Positions 31,704 through 40,405 of a stretch of DNA of 64,000 nt are shown here, one piece after another. A program made the position numbers and the translations under genes. Source of the stretch: JAWXBK01 sp040878185 (GTDB lineage: Bacteria > Pseudomonadota > Alphaproteobacteria > Dongiales > Dongiaceae); assembly GCA_040878185.1 (NCBI GenBank), contig JBBDMS010000015.1, positions 62,001-126,000 on the forward strand. Reading direction: 5' to 3'. The stretch's first letter is position 1. Each line of letters opens with the position of its first letter. Below the pieces are notes generated by a model. The model was given only the letters and a program-made list of their open reading frames with translations, searched no databases and was not told where the DNA came from.

Positions 31704-34001
31704 ATGGCATACAATTTTGCCAATCTTTCGCCCGCAGATCTTGAAGATTTGGCCCGTGACCTGATCGGCCGCGAGATCGGTGTTCGCTTCGAATCGTTTA
31801 CTCTTGGGCCAGACGGCGGGATCGACGGCCGACATGCCAAGGGTAAAAAGGCCGTCATCTTACAAGTAAAGCATTTCTTCGGCTCCACATACCCCGCCCT
31901 AAGACGCGAGATGAAAAACGAGCGCGCTGCGATAGAAAAGCTATCGCCCAAACGATACATTCTTGCAACGTCCCGTGGCCTCACTCCCAGAAACAAAGAA
32001 GAGCTCAGCGCTATTGTCGGGCCAGCGCTGAAGACCGAATCTGACATCTTCGGCCCTGGCGACTTTAACGGTCTCATCAGAAAATATCCGGACATCGAGA
32101 AATCGCACATTAAACTTTGGCTTTCTGGATCTGCAGTTCTTGAACGCGTCGTCCAAGCCGCTGCCCACTCTTTCAATAGAATTACACGCTCTGAGATTGA
32201 AACGAAAGTTCGCGTATACGCATCTAACCCCAGCCTAAAAAAAGCGCACGACCTTCTCGAAACTCATCATGTCGTTATCATTTCCGGCCCCCCAGGCGTG
32301 GGAAAGACAACGCTCGCTGAAATGCTCGCGTACGCATACGGAGCCGAAGACTGGGACCTCATTGCAATTCGCAGCCTAGATGATGGATTTGCTGCGATTG
32401 ATGATACAAAAAGGCAAATGTTCTTCTTCGACGATTTTCTGGGGAAAGTTGCGCTTGACCGAAGAGCTTTATCGCAAAAAGATTCCGACCTCGTTAAAAT
32501 TATCAAACGAGTTCAAAAATCCCCTAATGCGCGTTTTATACTGACCACACGTGCTTACATTTTTGAAGAAGCGCGACACGTTTCTGAAAATCTCTCGGAT
32601 CAGCACCTTCGTATTAGTACATTTATGCTCGATGTGGGCGCGTATACGCGCCGGATAAGAGCCCGCATCTTGTATAATCATCTTCTTGTTGCGCCAACTC
32701 CGCGTAACCACGTTATCGCGCTGGTACAAAGTGGCAAGATCCGCGAGATCATTGACCACAGAAATTACAGCCCAAGGATTGTCGAGTGGATGACTGATGT
32801 CGTTCATATCGGAGACGTAGATCCTGCGATGTACCCTTCGGCATTCATCTATGCACTCGACCACCCGAGACGACTTTGGGATACGGCATTTCGGACACAC
32901 ATCTCCAGATCGTCTCAGCACTTGCTCTTTGCGGTGTTTTTTAGCTCTGAATACGGGGTCGGGATTGACGATCTTAGGCTGTCTTACGAGAGGCTCCATC
33001 CACATTTGTGTGCAAAGTATGGTGAACCACATGGCCCGAAAGACTTTGAGGAGGCTCTACGCATTTTAGAGGGAGGTTTTATTGTGATATCAGGAAAGCA
33101 AGTGGGCTTCATTAACCCCTCTCTACGAGACTATCTCATAGAGTATCTCAATGACCTGAACTTCCTTATAGAGTTTGCGACATGCGGTTGCCGAACGAAT
33201 TGGGCGAGGCTGTTATGGCAGCACGGCGCTAAGTTAAATCCGTCGAAAAACGATATGATGAACTTCGCATTGTCATTTTCGAACATTGCTGAGGAGTTCG
33301 TTCATCTTCCAGTGTGGAAACGGGTTCGGCATGAGGCCGGAACTAATTTGTATGTAGACGGCATTTCGAACACTGAACGTATTGCATTGCTTCTGAAATG
33401 GTGGAAAGCAAGCGGAAACATGCGATTTTTAGAGCTAGCTAAATCGCTAGCGCATTCGCCAATTGATGGGTTTGACTCTTGGCGTGACGGAGACGAATTA
33501 GTCGATTTAATTGTAGAATTTTATGAAACAGATCTATTTGATGACGCGCCGCTCGCGATAGAGATTGCCGCTGCCCTTGAGACCGGCCTAATTGATATGA
33601 TTGATTCTGGAATGTCGTTAGATGAACTTAGCGGGATAGTAAACCAAGTTGATTTGTGGAAATCGTATCTTGGCAATGACGTGTCTGCGTCGATTGATCG
33701 CGCGATTAGGAAAGAGTTTGACGAGGTACGATCGAGTGTTTCCACGATCGAATCGGAATCGACGCTAAACGACCATATTGAGACACTTCAAAAATTCGCA
33801 AAACGCGTGCCGATCCCAGAGTCAAAAGTGGATCGGGCCATCGAAGTAGTTCAAGAAAGGATTGAGGAGATTGAAGAACAAACTCCGCCTGCTGAAACCC
33901 CATCATTTGATGCGGACCCTGATTCCGAAATCGATCAGTTTGATAATGACGCACTCACGAGTTTATTTGCACCGTTGGCTGGCTCCAGCGGCGCTCGCTA
34001 A
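31704..34001 (+). CDS. Mrr-like nuclease fused to a STAND-type NTPase, candidate anti-phage defence protein
   Basis: A 765-residue protein. Residues about 5-135 are an Mrr-like PD-(D/E)xK endonuclease: Glu14 in ADLEDLARDL, Asp41 in GPDGGIDG and Gln54-x-Lys56 in ILQVKHF are at the expected catalytic spacing. Residues about 160-420 are a P-loop ATPase resembling the nSTAND3 family: Walker A GPPGVGKTT at 195-203, Walker B MFFFDDF with Asp243-Asp244, and an Arg in FILTTRAYIF near 283. The remaining roughly 340 residues are helical and end in an acidic tail, with no family recognised. STAND proteins sense a ligand and activate an effector, so the model is a nuclease switched on by infection. Base composition is much more AT-rich than its neighbours. 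No methylase or partner is adjacent, and the function is unproven. MAYNFANLSP is the family-like start, though its Shine-Dalgarno is weak. Confidence 0.8.
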   Translation: MAYNFANLSPADLEDLARDLIGREIGVRFESFTLGPDGGIDGRHAKGKKAVILQVKHFFGSTYPALRREMKNERAAIEKLSPKRYILATSRGLTPRNKEELSAIVGPALKTESDIFGPGDFNGLIRKYPDIEKSHIKLWLSGSAVLERVVQAAAHSFNRITRSEIETKVRVYASNPSLKKAHDLLETHHVVIISGPPGVGKTTLAEMLAYAYGAEDWDLIAIRSLDDGFAAIDDTKRQMFFFDDFLGKVALDRRALSQKDSDLVKIIKRVQKSPNARFILTTRAYIFEEARHVSENLSDQHLRISTFMLDVGAYTRRIRARILYNHLLVAPTPRNHVIALVQSGKIREIIDHRNYSPRIVEWMTDVVHIGDVDPAMYPSAFIYALDHPRRLWDTAFRTHISRSSQHLLFAVFFSSEYGVGIDDLRLSYERLHPHLCAKYGEPHGPKDFEEALRILEGGFIVISGKQVGFINPSLRDYLIEYLNDLNFLIEFATCGCRTNWARLLWQHGAKLNPSKNDMMNFALSFSNIAEEFVHLPVWKRVRHEAGTNLYVDGISNTERIALLLKWWKASGNMRFLELAKSLAHSPIDGFDSWRDGDELVDLIVEFYETDLFDDAPLAIEIAAALETGLIDMIDSGMSLDELSGIVNQVDLWKSYLGNDVSASIDRAIRKEFDEVRSSVSTIESESTLNDHIETLQKFAKRVPIPESKVDRAIEVVQERIEEIEEQTPPAETPSFDADPDSEIDQFDNDALTSLFAPLAGSSGAR

Positions 34002-34103
34002 GGAAAAGCCGGTTTCGGCAACTAATTTTTGATTCCCCGACAGATTTATGACGCGATGTATGTCGCGATTTCTGCCTGGGGCCTCAGAAACTGGCAATGC
34101 GCG

Positions 34104-34973
34104 TCAACACACCGGTTCCGGCAGCACCTCAAATCGGATCAGTTTGCCGTCGACAGTGAAGTCGCCATAGTCGAGCGTCATGCGATCGACGATGCCGTTG
34201 TCGAACAGCCAGATCGTCTGTTCGTGGGTCGGGATGCTGTCGGGGCTGCCGAACTCATAGAAGGCGAGATCGACGCGCCAGCCTTCATGGCCTTCCACCA
34301 TTTTAGGATCGAGCGCCTCGGCCAGCGCCATGTCGTCGGCGCGCGGCAGGATGACCGCACCGACTTCGTAAAGGCCATTGTCCGTCGTCCCGTCGAAGAG
34401 CTGCGCCCAGAGCCGCTCCATCCCCTGCTGCGCGGCCGCGACAATCGCGAAACTATGCGTGGTCGGAAAAATTGTGCCGGCCGGCAATTCGACATCCTGC
34501 ACCTCGGGCTTGATGTAATGCGCCATGCCGCCTTCATCGCCCCCCGCATCCCCATCCAGCGTCGCATCGCCGCGCAGCTCCTCGGTGATGGCGCCGTTCT
34601 CGTACTGCTTGAGCTGGAAGCGATATTGCTGCCCGTCCTTCGATTCCCAACTCGTCAGGCTCCAGCCGAGTTCGAGACTGACGCCGGTACGGTATTCGAA
34701 GTTCATTCGCGTGCGCTGCGTCACACTCCAGCCGTCGCATGAGTCCGCCCATTCGAAGGCCATTTCGCCGCTGACATCGATGAACTCCGCTTCGCCGCCC
34801 GAGGCCAGCCGCAACTCGTAGGCGGCACGATGGGGAACGACGCCGATCTCCGATGCCGATTCCGCCCGGATGTCGCCCGGAGCGCCCGCCACCGCCAGGG
34901 CCAGGACCAATAGCAGACCGGCGGCGGGTCGGCGGCAGGACGAACCGCTTCGGTCCAAAGACAATGACATCAT
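34104..34973 (-). CDS. eipB: Envelope integrity protein EipB-like (DUF1849)
   Basis: A 289-residue exported protein; signal peptide at about 1-38 after a basic, Cys-containing N-terminus. The mature part matches DUF1849/EipB: VVPHRAAYELRL, the FEWADSCDGW segment, LPAGTIFPTTHSFAIVAAAQ and FDGTTDNGLYEV. The two Cys residues of the EipB disulfide are present, Cys79 and the very last residue Cys289. EipB is a periplasmic beta-spiral protein needed for envelope integrity in Brucella. Tandem ATGs leave one residue uncertain. Confidence 0.8.
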   Translation of the reverse strand: MMSLSLDRSGSSCRRPAAGLLLVLALAVAGAPGDIRAESASEIGVVPHRAAYELRLASGGEAEFIDVSGEMAFEWADSCDGWSVTQRTRMNFEYRTGVSLELGWSLTSWESKDGQQYRFQLKQYENGAITEELRGDATLDGDAGGDEGGMAHYIKPEVQDVELPAGTIFPTTHSFAIVAAAQQGMERLWAQLFDGTTDNGLYEVGAVILPRADDMALAEALDPKMVEGHEGWRVDLAFYEFGSPDSIPTHEQTIWLFDNGIVDRMTLDYGDFTVDGKLIRFEVLPEPVC

Positions 34974-35068
34974 CGACGATTTCCATTAATTGGGGCGGCC
35001 GCGCCGAGCATAGCGGCCCGCAAGCGCCCGGGAAAGAAACCGGTCCGATCGAGACAAAGGGGTAGGGA

Positions 35069-36034
35069 ATGGCCAAAAAGCCTGTCGTGTTCGTCACCCG
35101 CAGGGTGCCCGATGCCGTCACCGAGCGCCTCAAGCGCGATTACGAACCGCGGCTCAACGCCGATGACCATCTGCCCTGCGGCGACGAGGTCGTGGCCGGC
35201 GGCGCCGGCGCCGACGCGCTGCTGCCCTGCCCGACCGACAAGGTGACCGCCGAGGTCATCAACAAGCTGCCGGACAGCGTGAAGATCATCGCGACCTTTT
35301 CGGTCGGCTACGAGCATATCGACGTGAACGCGGCGAAGGCGCGCGGCATCATCGTGACCAACACGCCCGACGTGCTGACCGATGCGACCGCCGACATCGC
35401 GATGCTGCTGATCCTCGGTGCCGCACGGCGCGCATCCGAGGGCGAGCGCATGGTGCGCAACAAGACCTGGGGCGCCTGGGCGCCGACGGGGATGCTCAGC
35501 GTGCATGTCACGGGCAAGCGACTCGGCATCTACGGAATGGGCCGGATCGGCCAGGCGCTTGCCAAGCGCGCCCGCGCCTTCGACATGCAGATCCACTACA
35601 ACAACCGCAGCCGGCTCGCGCCGGAACTCGAACATGGCTCCGTCTTTCATGCGCGCGCGGAAGACATGCTGCCGCACTGCGATTTCCTGTCGCTCAACTG
35701 TCCGGCAACGGCGGAGACCAGCGGCTTCCTCAACGCCGCGCGCATCGCAATGTTGCCCGACGGTGCGATCGTCGTGAATTCGGCGCGCGGGCCGATCGTC
35801 GACGACGAGGCGCTGATCGCGGCACTCAAATCGGGCAAACTGTTCGCGGCCGGGCTCGATGTCTATACCGGCGAGCCGAACATCAATCCGAAATATCGCG
35901 ACCTCGAGAACGCGTTTCTGCTGCCGCATCTCGGCAGCGCCACGACCGAGACGCGCAACGCGATGGGCTTCAAGGCGCTCGAGAACATGGACGCCTATTT
36001 CGCCGGCAAGGCGCCGCCCAACCGCGTGGTGTGA
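35069..36034 (+). CDS. D-2-hydroxyacid dehydrogenase (glyoxylate reductase/D-glycerate dehydrogenase)
   Basis: A 321-residue NAD(P)-dependent dehydrogenase. The N-terminus KKPVVFVTRRVPDAV and the NTPDVLTDATADIAMLLIL segment near residues 102-118 are typical of the GyaR/GhrB branch. The Rossmann motif GIYGMGRIGQALAKRA is near 153-168, the catalytic Arg in NSARGPIVDD near 236, Glu in YTGEP near 268 and His in LLPHLGSAT near 287. An ATG preceded by AAAGGGGTAGGGA is the start. Confidence 0.9.
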   Translation: MAKKPVVFVTRRVPDAVTERLKRDYEPRLNADDHLPCGDEVVAGGAGADALLPCPTDKVTAEVINKLPDSVKIIATFSVGYEHIDVNAAKARGIIVTNTPDVLTDATADIAMLLILGAARRASEGERMVRNKTWGAWAPTGMLSVHVTGKRLGIYGMGRIGQALAKRARAFDMQIHYNNRSRLAPELEHGSVFHARAEDMLPHCDFLSLNCPATAETSGFLNAARIAMLPDGAIVVNSARGPIVDDEALIAALKSGKLFAAGLDVYTGEPNINPKYRDLENAFLLPHLGSATTETRNAMGFKALENMDAYFAGKAPPNRVV

Positions 36035-36048
36035 GGAGTGGACTTCGT

Positions 36049-36156
36049 TTCCCCCTCCCCTTGCGGGAGGGGGTAGGGGGAGGGTGATCACAAACACAAA
36101 TGCGATTGAATACTGTACCCCCCACCCTAGCCCTCCCCCGCAAGGGGGGGAGGGAA
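36049..36156. repeat. GC-rich inverted-repeat intergenic element
   Basis: Two imperfect inverted arms of about 36-38 bases, 36049-36084 and 36118-36156, each built on a CCCTCCCC-TTGCGG-GGGAGGG-type palindrome, are separated by about 33 AT-richer bases. Each arm can form its own hairpin and the two arms can pair with each other. It lies between convergent genes, and resembles the small GC-rich palindromic elements scattered in many alphaproteobacterial genomes. It could also act as a bidirectional terminator. No transposase is present. Confidence 0.75.
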
Positions 36157-36210
36157 TTGCTTTTTAATTGCCGATAGTCGCGCAAGAAGAACAGAGCCGG
36201 ACGAAAGCGC

Positions 36211-37242
36211 CTACGCCGCCGCCGGCGGTCCGTCGGGCTGGGCGAGCGTGATCGCGTGCAGGCCCGAACCGCCGTCGGCGATGTCGCCGGCCGGCACCTG
36301 CGTTACCTCGCGGCCCGCGAAGGCGCGCGATACCGCCTCGTAGGCGCGCTTGTCCTGCGGATCCTCAAAGGCTGGCATGACCACGCCGCCGTTCGCCACA
36401 TAGAGGCTCACATAAGAGAGCGGCAGCCGGTTGCCGTCGCGCCCGGCGCGCGCGCGCGGCTGCTCGATCTCGACCACGTCAAGCGTGCGGCCGGCGGCAT
36501 CGTGCGCGGCGCGAAGCTGCGCGAGATTTTCCTGCAGCAGCGCGAAATTCGGATCGGCGCTGTCGCTGCAGCCGAGTGCGAGCACGAGCCCGGGCTTGGC
36601 AAAACAGGCGACGGTTTCGACATGCCCCGGCCCGCCATGCCAGGCGAGCCCGTCGGGCAGCCAGATCACTTTCTCGATGCCGAGATAATCGCGCAGCACG
36701 ATCTCCGCATCGCTGCGGGTCAGCCCGACATTGCGCGCGGGATCGAGGATGACGCGCTCGCTTGCGATCAGCGTGCCCTCGCCGTCGCCGACGATCGCAC
36801 CGCCATCGAGTACCAGCGGCGGCTCATAGCGCCGCATCTGGAGATGTTCGAGGATGAGCGCCGCGACGGCAGCGTCGCGCTCGTGATCGATATAGCGGCC
36901 GCCCCAGCCGTTCCACTGCCAGTCGACGCCGGCAACAATGCCGTCCTGGTTGACGACGAACACCGGACCGTTATGGCCGAGGATCGCGTCGTCATGCTGC
37001 AGCGAGAAGGTCGATATATTCTCGCCGGTCGCGATCGAGACTTCGGCGACATTCTTGGGCTTGGCGATGAAGGTGACCGGTTCGAAGCGCGCGATCGCGC
37101 CCGCAATCTCGGCATAGGCCTCGCGCGCCGCCTCGCGGTTCTCGCCCCAGCTTTCTTCGCGTGCCGGCCACGCCATCCAGCAGCGCAGATGCGGTGCCCA
37201 GGGCGCGGGCAGTCGGAACCCGTCAGCGGCGGGAATTGCCAA
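36211..37242 (-). CDS. Agmatine deiminase-family protein lacking catalytic residues
   Basis: A 343-residue protein of the peptidyl-arginine/agmatine deiminase fold: the CWMAWPAREESW start, GPVFVVNQDG, NGWGGRY, LDGGAIVGDGEGTLI and GGSGLHAITLAQP are all family landmarks. The nucleophilic Cys of GGGNIHCIT is Ala330 here, confirmed on the nucleotides as GCG. The active-site Asp of RDTGP reads His90 in GHNGP, and the Asp after the catalytic HVD reads Glu209. Deiminase activity is therefore unlikely unless the chemistry changed. The reading frame is intact and of full length, arguing against a decayed pseudogene. Confidence 0.72.
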   Translation of the reverse strand: MAIPAADGFRLPAPWAPHLRCWMAWPAREESWGENREAAREAYAEIAGAIARFEPVTFIAKPKNVAEVSIATGENISTFSLQHDDAILGHNGPVFVVNQDGIVAGVDWQWNGWGGRYIDHERDAAVAALILEHLQMRRYEPPLVLDGGAIVGDGEGTLIASERVILDPARNVGLTRSDAEIVLRDYLGIEKVIWLPDGLAWHGGPGHVETVACFAKPGLVLALGCSDSADPNFALLQENLAQLRAAHDAAGRTLDVVEIEQPRARAGRDGNRLPLSYVSLYVANGGVVMPAFEDPQDKRAYEAVSRAFAGREVTQVPAGDIADGGSGLHAITLAQPDGPPAAA

Positions 37243-37325
37243 GCTTTCTGTCCTCTTTCAATGCGGCCGGGGGCGGAGTCTAGGGGCGCACCTGCCGGCG
37301 CGCAATCGGTACGCGGACGCGCCGG

Positions 37326-39110
37326 TCAGCGCGATTTGGGCTTCGGAAGCTCAAGCCGGATATGCAGTTCGCGGAGCCGTTCCGGCGGCACTTCGGCCGG
37401 CGCCAGCATCATCAGATCCATCGCCTGCTGGTTCATCGGGAAAGCGATCACCTCGCGGATGTTCGGTTCGTCGGCGAGCAGCATGACGATGCGATCGATA
37501 CCCGGCGCCGAGCCGCCATGCGGCGGCGCGCCGAACTTGAGCGCGGCCAGCATGCCGCCGAACCGCGCCTCGACCTCGCTCGCATCATAGCCGGCGATCT
37601 CGAACGCCTTATACATGATCTCGGGCTTGTGGTTCCGGATCGCACCCGAGGAAAGTTCCACGCCGTTGCAGACGATGTCGTACTGATAGGCCTTGATCGT
37701 CAGCGGATCCTGTTTCTCGAGCGCCTCGAGCCCGCCCTGCGGCATCGAGAACGGGTTGTGGCTGAACTCGATTTTCTTCGTATCGTCATTCAACTCGTAC
37801 ATCGGGAAATCGACGATCCAGCAGAAGCGGAACGCATTCTGTTCGATCAGGCCGAGCTCTTCGCCGAGCCGCGTCCGCACGATGCCGGCGAATTTGGCCG
37901 CGCTGGCCGCCGGCCCGCAGGCGAAGAAGACGGCATCGCCGGGCGACAGCCCGGCCGCTTCGCGGATCGCCTCGAGCCGCGCCGGATCGAGATTCTTCGC
38001 GATCGGACCCTTTGGCCCGTCCTCGCCATAGACGATGTACCCGAGGCCCGGCTGGCCCTGCTCGCGCGCCCAGTCGTTGAGCTTGTCGAAGAAGCTGCGC
38101 GGGCGCGCGGCGGCACCGGGCGCCGGGATCGCGCGCACGACGGCGCCGGTTTCGATCTGCTTGGCGAAAATGCCGAAGCCGCCGCCGCGGAACGGCTCGG
38201 TGACGTCGGCGATCCGAATCGGGTTGCGCAAATCGGGCTTGTCCGAGCCGTAAAGAAGCATCGATTGATCGAACGCAATGCGCGGAAACGGTAACGGGGA
38301 CACGCTGCGGCCATTGGCGAACTCCTCGAACAGCCCATGCAGCACCGGCTCGATTGCATTGAACACGTCGTCCTGCGTGACGAACGACATCTCGAAATCG
38401 AGTTGGTAGAACTCGCCCGGCGAACGGTCTGCGCGCGCATCCTCGTCGCGGAAACAGGGCGCGATCTGAAAATAGCGGTCGAAGCCGGCGACCATCAGGA
38501 GCTGCTTGAACATCTGCGGCGCCTGCGGCAATGCATAGAATTTACCGGGATGGATGCGGCTCGGCACCAGATAGTCGCGCGCGCCCTCGGGCGAACTCGC
38601 GGTCAGGATCGGCGTCTGGAATTCGGTGAAACCCTCGTCCTGCATGCGGCGGCGAACCGATGCGATCACCTTGTTGCGCAACATGATGTTGGCATGGACA
38701 CGCTCGCGCCGCAGATCGAGAAAGCGATAGCGCAGACGGATGTCCTCGCCGGTATCCTCGTCGCTGTTGACCTGCAGCGGCAGCATCTCGGAGGTCGCCT
38801 CGAGATGGAACTCGGCCACCTGCAGCTCGATCTCGCCGGTCGGCAGCCTGGAATTCACTGTTTCAGCCGAGCGTGCGACCACTTTGCCCGAGACCGTGAT
38901 GACGCTTTCGAGGCGGGTTTCGCCGACCGCGCCGAACGCCGGGTTCGACGAATCGACGACGCATTGCGTGATCCCGAAATGATCGCGCAAATCGATGAAC
39001 AGCAGATTGCCGTGATCGCGCCGGCGATGGATCCAGCCCGAGAGCCGGACCGTCTCGCCGACATGGCCGGTCCGCAGCGCGCCGCAGTTATGCGTCCGAT
39101 AACGATGCAT
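37326..39110 (-). CDS. aspS: Aspartyl-tRNA synthetase (probably non-discriminating AspRS/AsnRS)
   Basis: A 594-residue class IIb synthetase. The OB-fold tRNA-binding domain begins RLSGWIHRRRDHGNLLFIDLRD near residue 22, class II motif 2 is FRDEDARADRSPGEFYQLDFEM near 215-236 and motif 3 GIDRIVMLL near 538. The insertion domain of the bacterial type lies between. With GatCAB encoded nearby and no AsnRS seen, it is likely to charge both tRNA(Asp) and tRNA(Asn). Divergent from rnd across a 104-base gap. Confidence 0.96.
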   Translation of the reverse strand: MHRYRTHNCGALRTGHVGETVRLSGWIHRRRDHGNLLFIDLRDHFGITQCVVDSSNPAFGAVGETRLESVITVSGKVVARSAETVNSRLPTGEIELQVAEFHLEATSEMLPLQVNSDEDTGEDIRLRYRFLDLRRERVHANIMLRNKVIASVRRRMQDEGFTEFQTPILTASSPEGARDYLVPSRIHPGKFYALPQAPQMFKQLLMVAGFDRYFQIAPCFRDEDARADRSPGEFYQLDFEMSFVTQDDVFNAIEPVLHGLFEEFANGRSVSPLPFPRIAFDQSMLLYGSDKPDLRNPIRIADVTEPFRGGGFGIFAKQIETGAVVRAIPAPGAAARPRSFFDKLNDWAREQGQPGLGYIVYGEDGPKGPIAKNLDPARLEAIREAAGLSPGDAVFFACGPAASAAKFAGIVRTRLGEELGLIEQNAFRFCWIVDFPMYELNDDTKKIEFSHNPFSMPQGGLEALEKQDPLTIKAYQYDIVCNGVELSSGAIRNHKPEIMYKAFEIAGYDASEVEARFGGMLAALKFGAPPHGGSAPGIDRIVMLLADEPNIREVIAFPMNQQAMDLMMLAPAEVPPERLRELHIRLELPKPKSR

Positions 39111-39214
39111 CCAATTCCCCGCCAGAAACCGGCGCGAAAAGGCACGGAAACCGGCGTCCTGTCAAGGCAAGGCGCCGTTTCCGGCCGCCTTCCGCCCCCC
39201 ATGCAAATCGTGTA

Positions 39215-40405
39215 ATGGACATGCCAATGACCCCCATCCGGGATAGCGTGGCCCTAACCGAATTCTGTGCCCAACAGCGTGGCGCGGAATTCATCACCGT
39301 CGATACCGAATTCATGCGCGAGCGGACCTACCGCCCGCAGCTCTGCCTGGTCCAGATCGCCGGCCCCGAAACGGCCGCCGCGATCGATCCGCTGGCCGAG
39401 GGCATCGATCTCCAGCCGCTCTACGACCTCATGGCCGATCCGGCGACGATCAAGGTCTTCCATGCGGCGCGTCAGGATTTCGAAATCTTCTATCAGATGG
39501 CCGGCCAGGTGCCCCATCCCTTCGCCGACACCCAGGTCATGGCGATGGTGCTCGGCTTCGGCGAAGCGGCGAGCTACGAGACGCTAGCGAATAAGCTGGC
39601 CGGTGCCCATATCGACAAGACCCAGCGTTTCACCAACTGGTCGCATCGGCCGCTGTCGGACCGCCAGATCGAATATGCGATGAGCGACGTCATTCCCTTG
39701 CGCAAGGTCTATGAGCGTCTGCACAAGAAACTCGCCGCCGCCGGCCGCACCGACTGGGTCGCGGACGAGTTGGCGATTTTGACCGACCCGAAGACCTATC
39801 AGGTCAATCCCGAAGGCGCCTGGATGCGGCTCCGGCCGCGCACCAACAAGCCGCGCTATCTCGCCGTGCTGCGCGCGGTCGCGGGCTGGCGCGAGAACGA
39901 GGCCGACCGGCGCGATTTGCCGCGCAACCGGGTGTTGCGCGACGACACCTTGCTCGATATCGCCGCGCAGGCCCCGACAACGGCGGAAGCCTTGTCGCGC
40001 GCGCGGGGGTTGCCACGCGGTTTTGCCGAGAGCGCCGGGGGCAAAGCGCTGCTGGCCGCGATCGCCGAGGCCGACGCGCTGCCGGAGAGCGAATGCCCCT
40101 ATCTTGCGCCGCGCCCGGTTGGCGCCAACGGGTCGGGACCGCTGGTCGACCTGCTCAAGGTTCTCCTGAAGATGCGCTGCGAGACCAACGAGGTCGCGCA
40201 GAAGCTGGTCGCCAATTCCGCCGATCTCGAACGCATCGCCGCCGACGACGATGCCGACGTGCCCGCGCTCAAGGGCTGGCGGCGCGAGATTTTCGGCGCC
40301 GACGCGATCGCCCTCAAGAAGGGGACGCTGGCGCTCGCCGTGATCGGCCACCGCATCCGGACCATCGATCTCGCGAAACAGAAAGACGGGGTGATCCGCC
40401 CATGA
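39215..40405 (+). CDS. rnd: Ribonuclease D
   Basis: A 396-residue DEDD-type 3'-5' exonuclease for tRNA maturation. Exo I is TVDTEFMRERTY near residues 28-39, Exo II HAARQDFEIF near 88 and Exo III near YAMSDVIPLRKVY at about 155. An HRDC domain (ENEADRRDLPRNRVLRDDTLLDIA) follows at about 225-300. Start at 39215; ATG codons at 39221 and 39227 are alternatives in frame. The stop overlaps the next ATG. Position beside aspS and close to ppx is conserved in Alphaproteobacteria. Confidence 0.93.
   Translation: MDMPMTPIRDSVALTEFCAQQRGAEFITVDTEFMRERTYRPQLCLVQIAGPETAAAIDPLAEGIDLQPLYDLMADPATIKVFHAARQDFEIFYQMAGQVPHPFADTQVMAMVLGFGEAASYETLANKLAGAHIDKTQRFTNWSHRPLSDRQIEYAMSDVIPLRKVYERLHKKLAAAGRTDWVADELAILTDPKTYQVNPEGAWMRLRPRTNKPRYLAVLRAVAGWRENEADRRDLPRNRVLRDDTLLDIAAQAPTTAEALSRARGLPRGFAESAGGKALLAAIAEADALPESECPYLAPRPVGANGSGPLVDLLKVLLKMRCETNEVAQKLVANSADLERIAADDDADVPALKGWRREIFGADAIALKKGTLALAVIGHRIRTIDLAKQKDGVIRP

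Noticed and set aside
31704..34001. Classical restriction-modification system
   Set aside because: No methyltransferase, specificity subunit or HsdR/McrBC partner is adjacent; the gene stands alone between housekeeping genes.
34002..34040. Terminator after the STAND gene
   Set aside because: GCCG-GTTT-CGGC is only a 4-base stem and the T-run begins six bases later; too weak to list as a feature.
31586..34052. Imperfect repeat flanking the STAND gene as an attachment or target-site duplication
   Set aside because: The two copies (GACAGCTTTGAC and GACAGATTTATGAC) need a gap and mismatches; in AT-rich sequence this level of match is expected by chance. Mentioned only as a weak hint.
36211..37242. 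Agmatine-deiminase-like gene as a pseudogene
   Set aside because: The frame is uninterrupted over 343 codons with conserved non-catalytic blocks, so loss of the Cys looks like functional change rather than decay.
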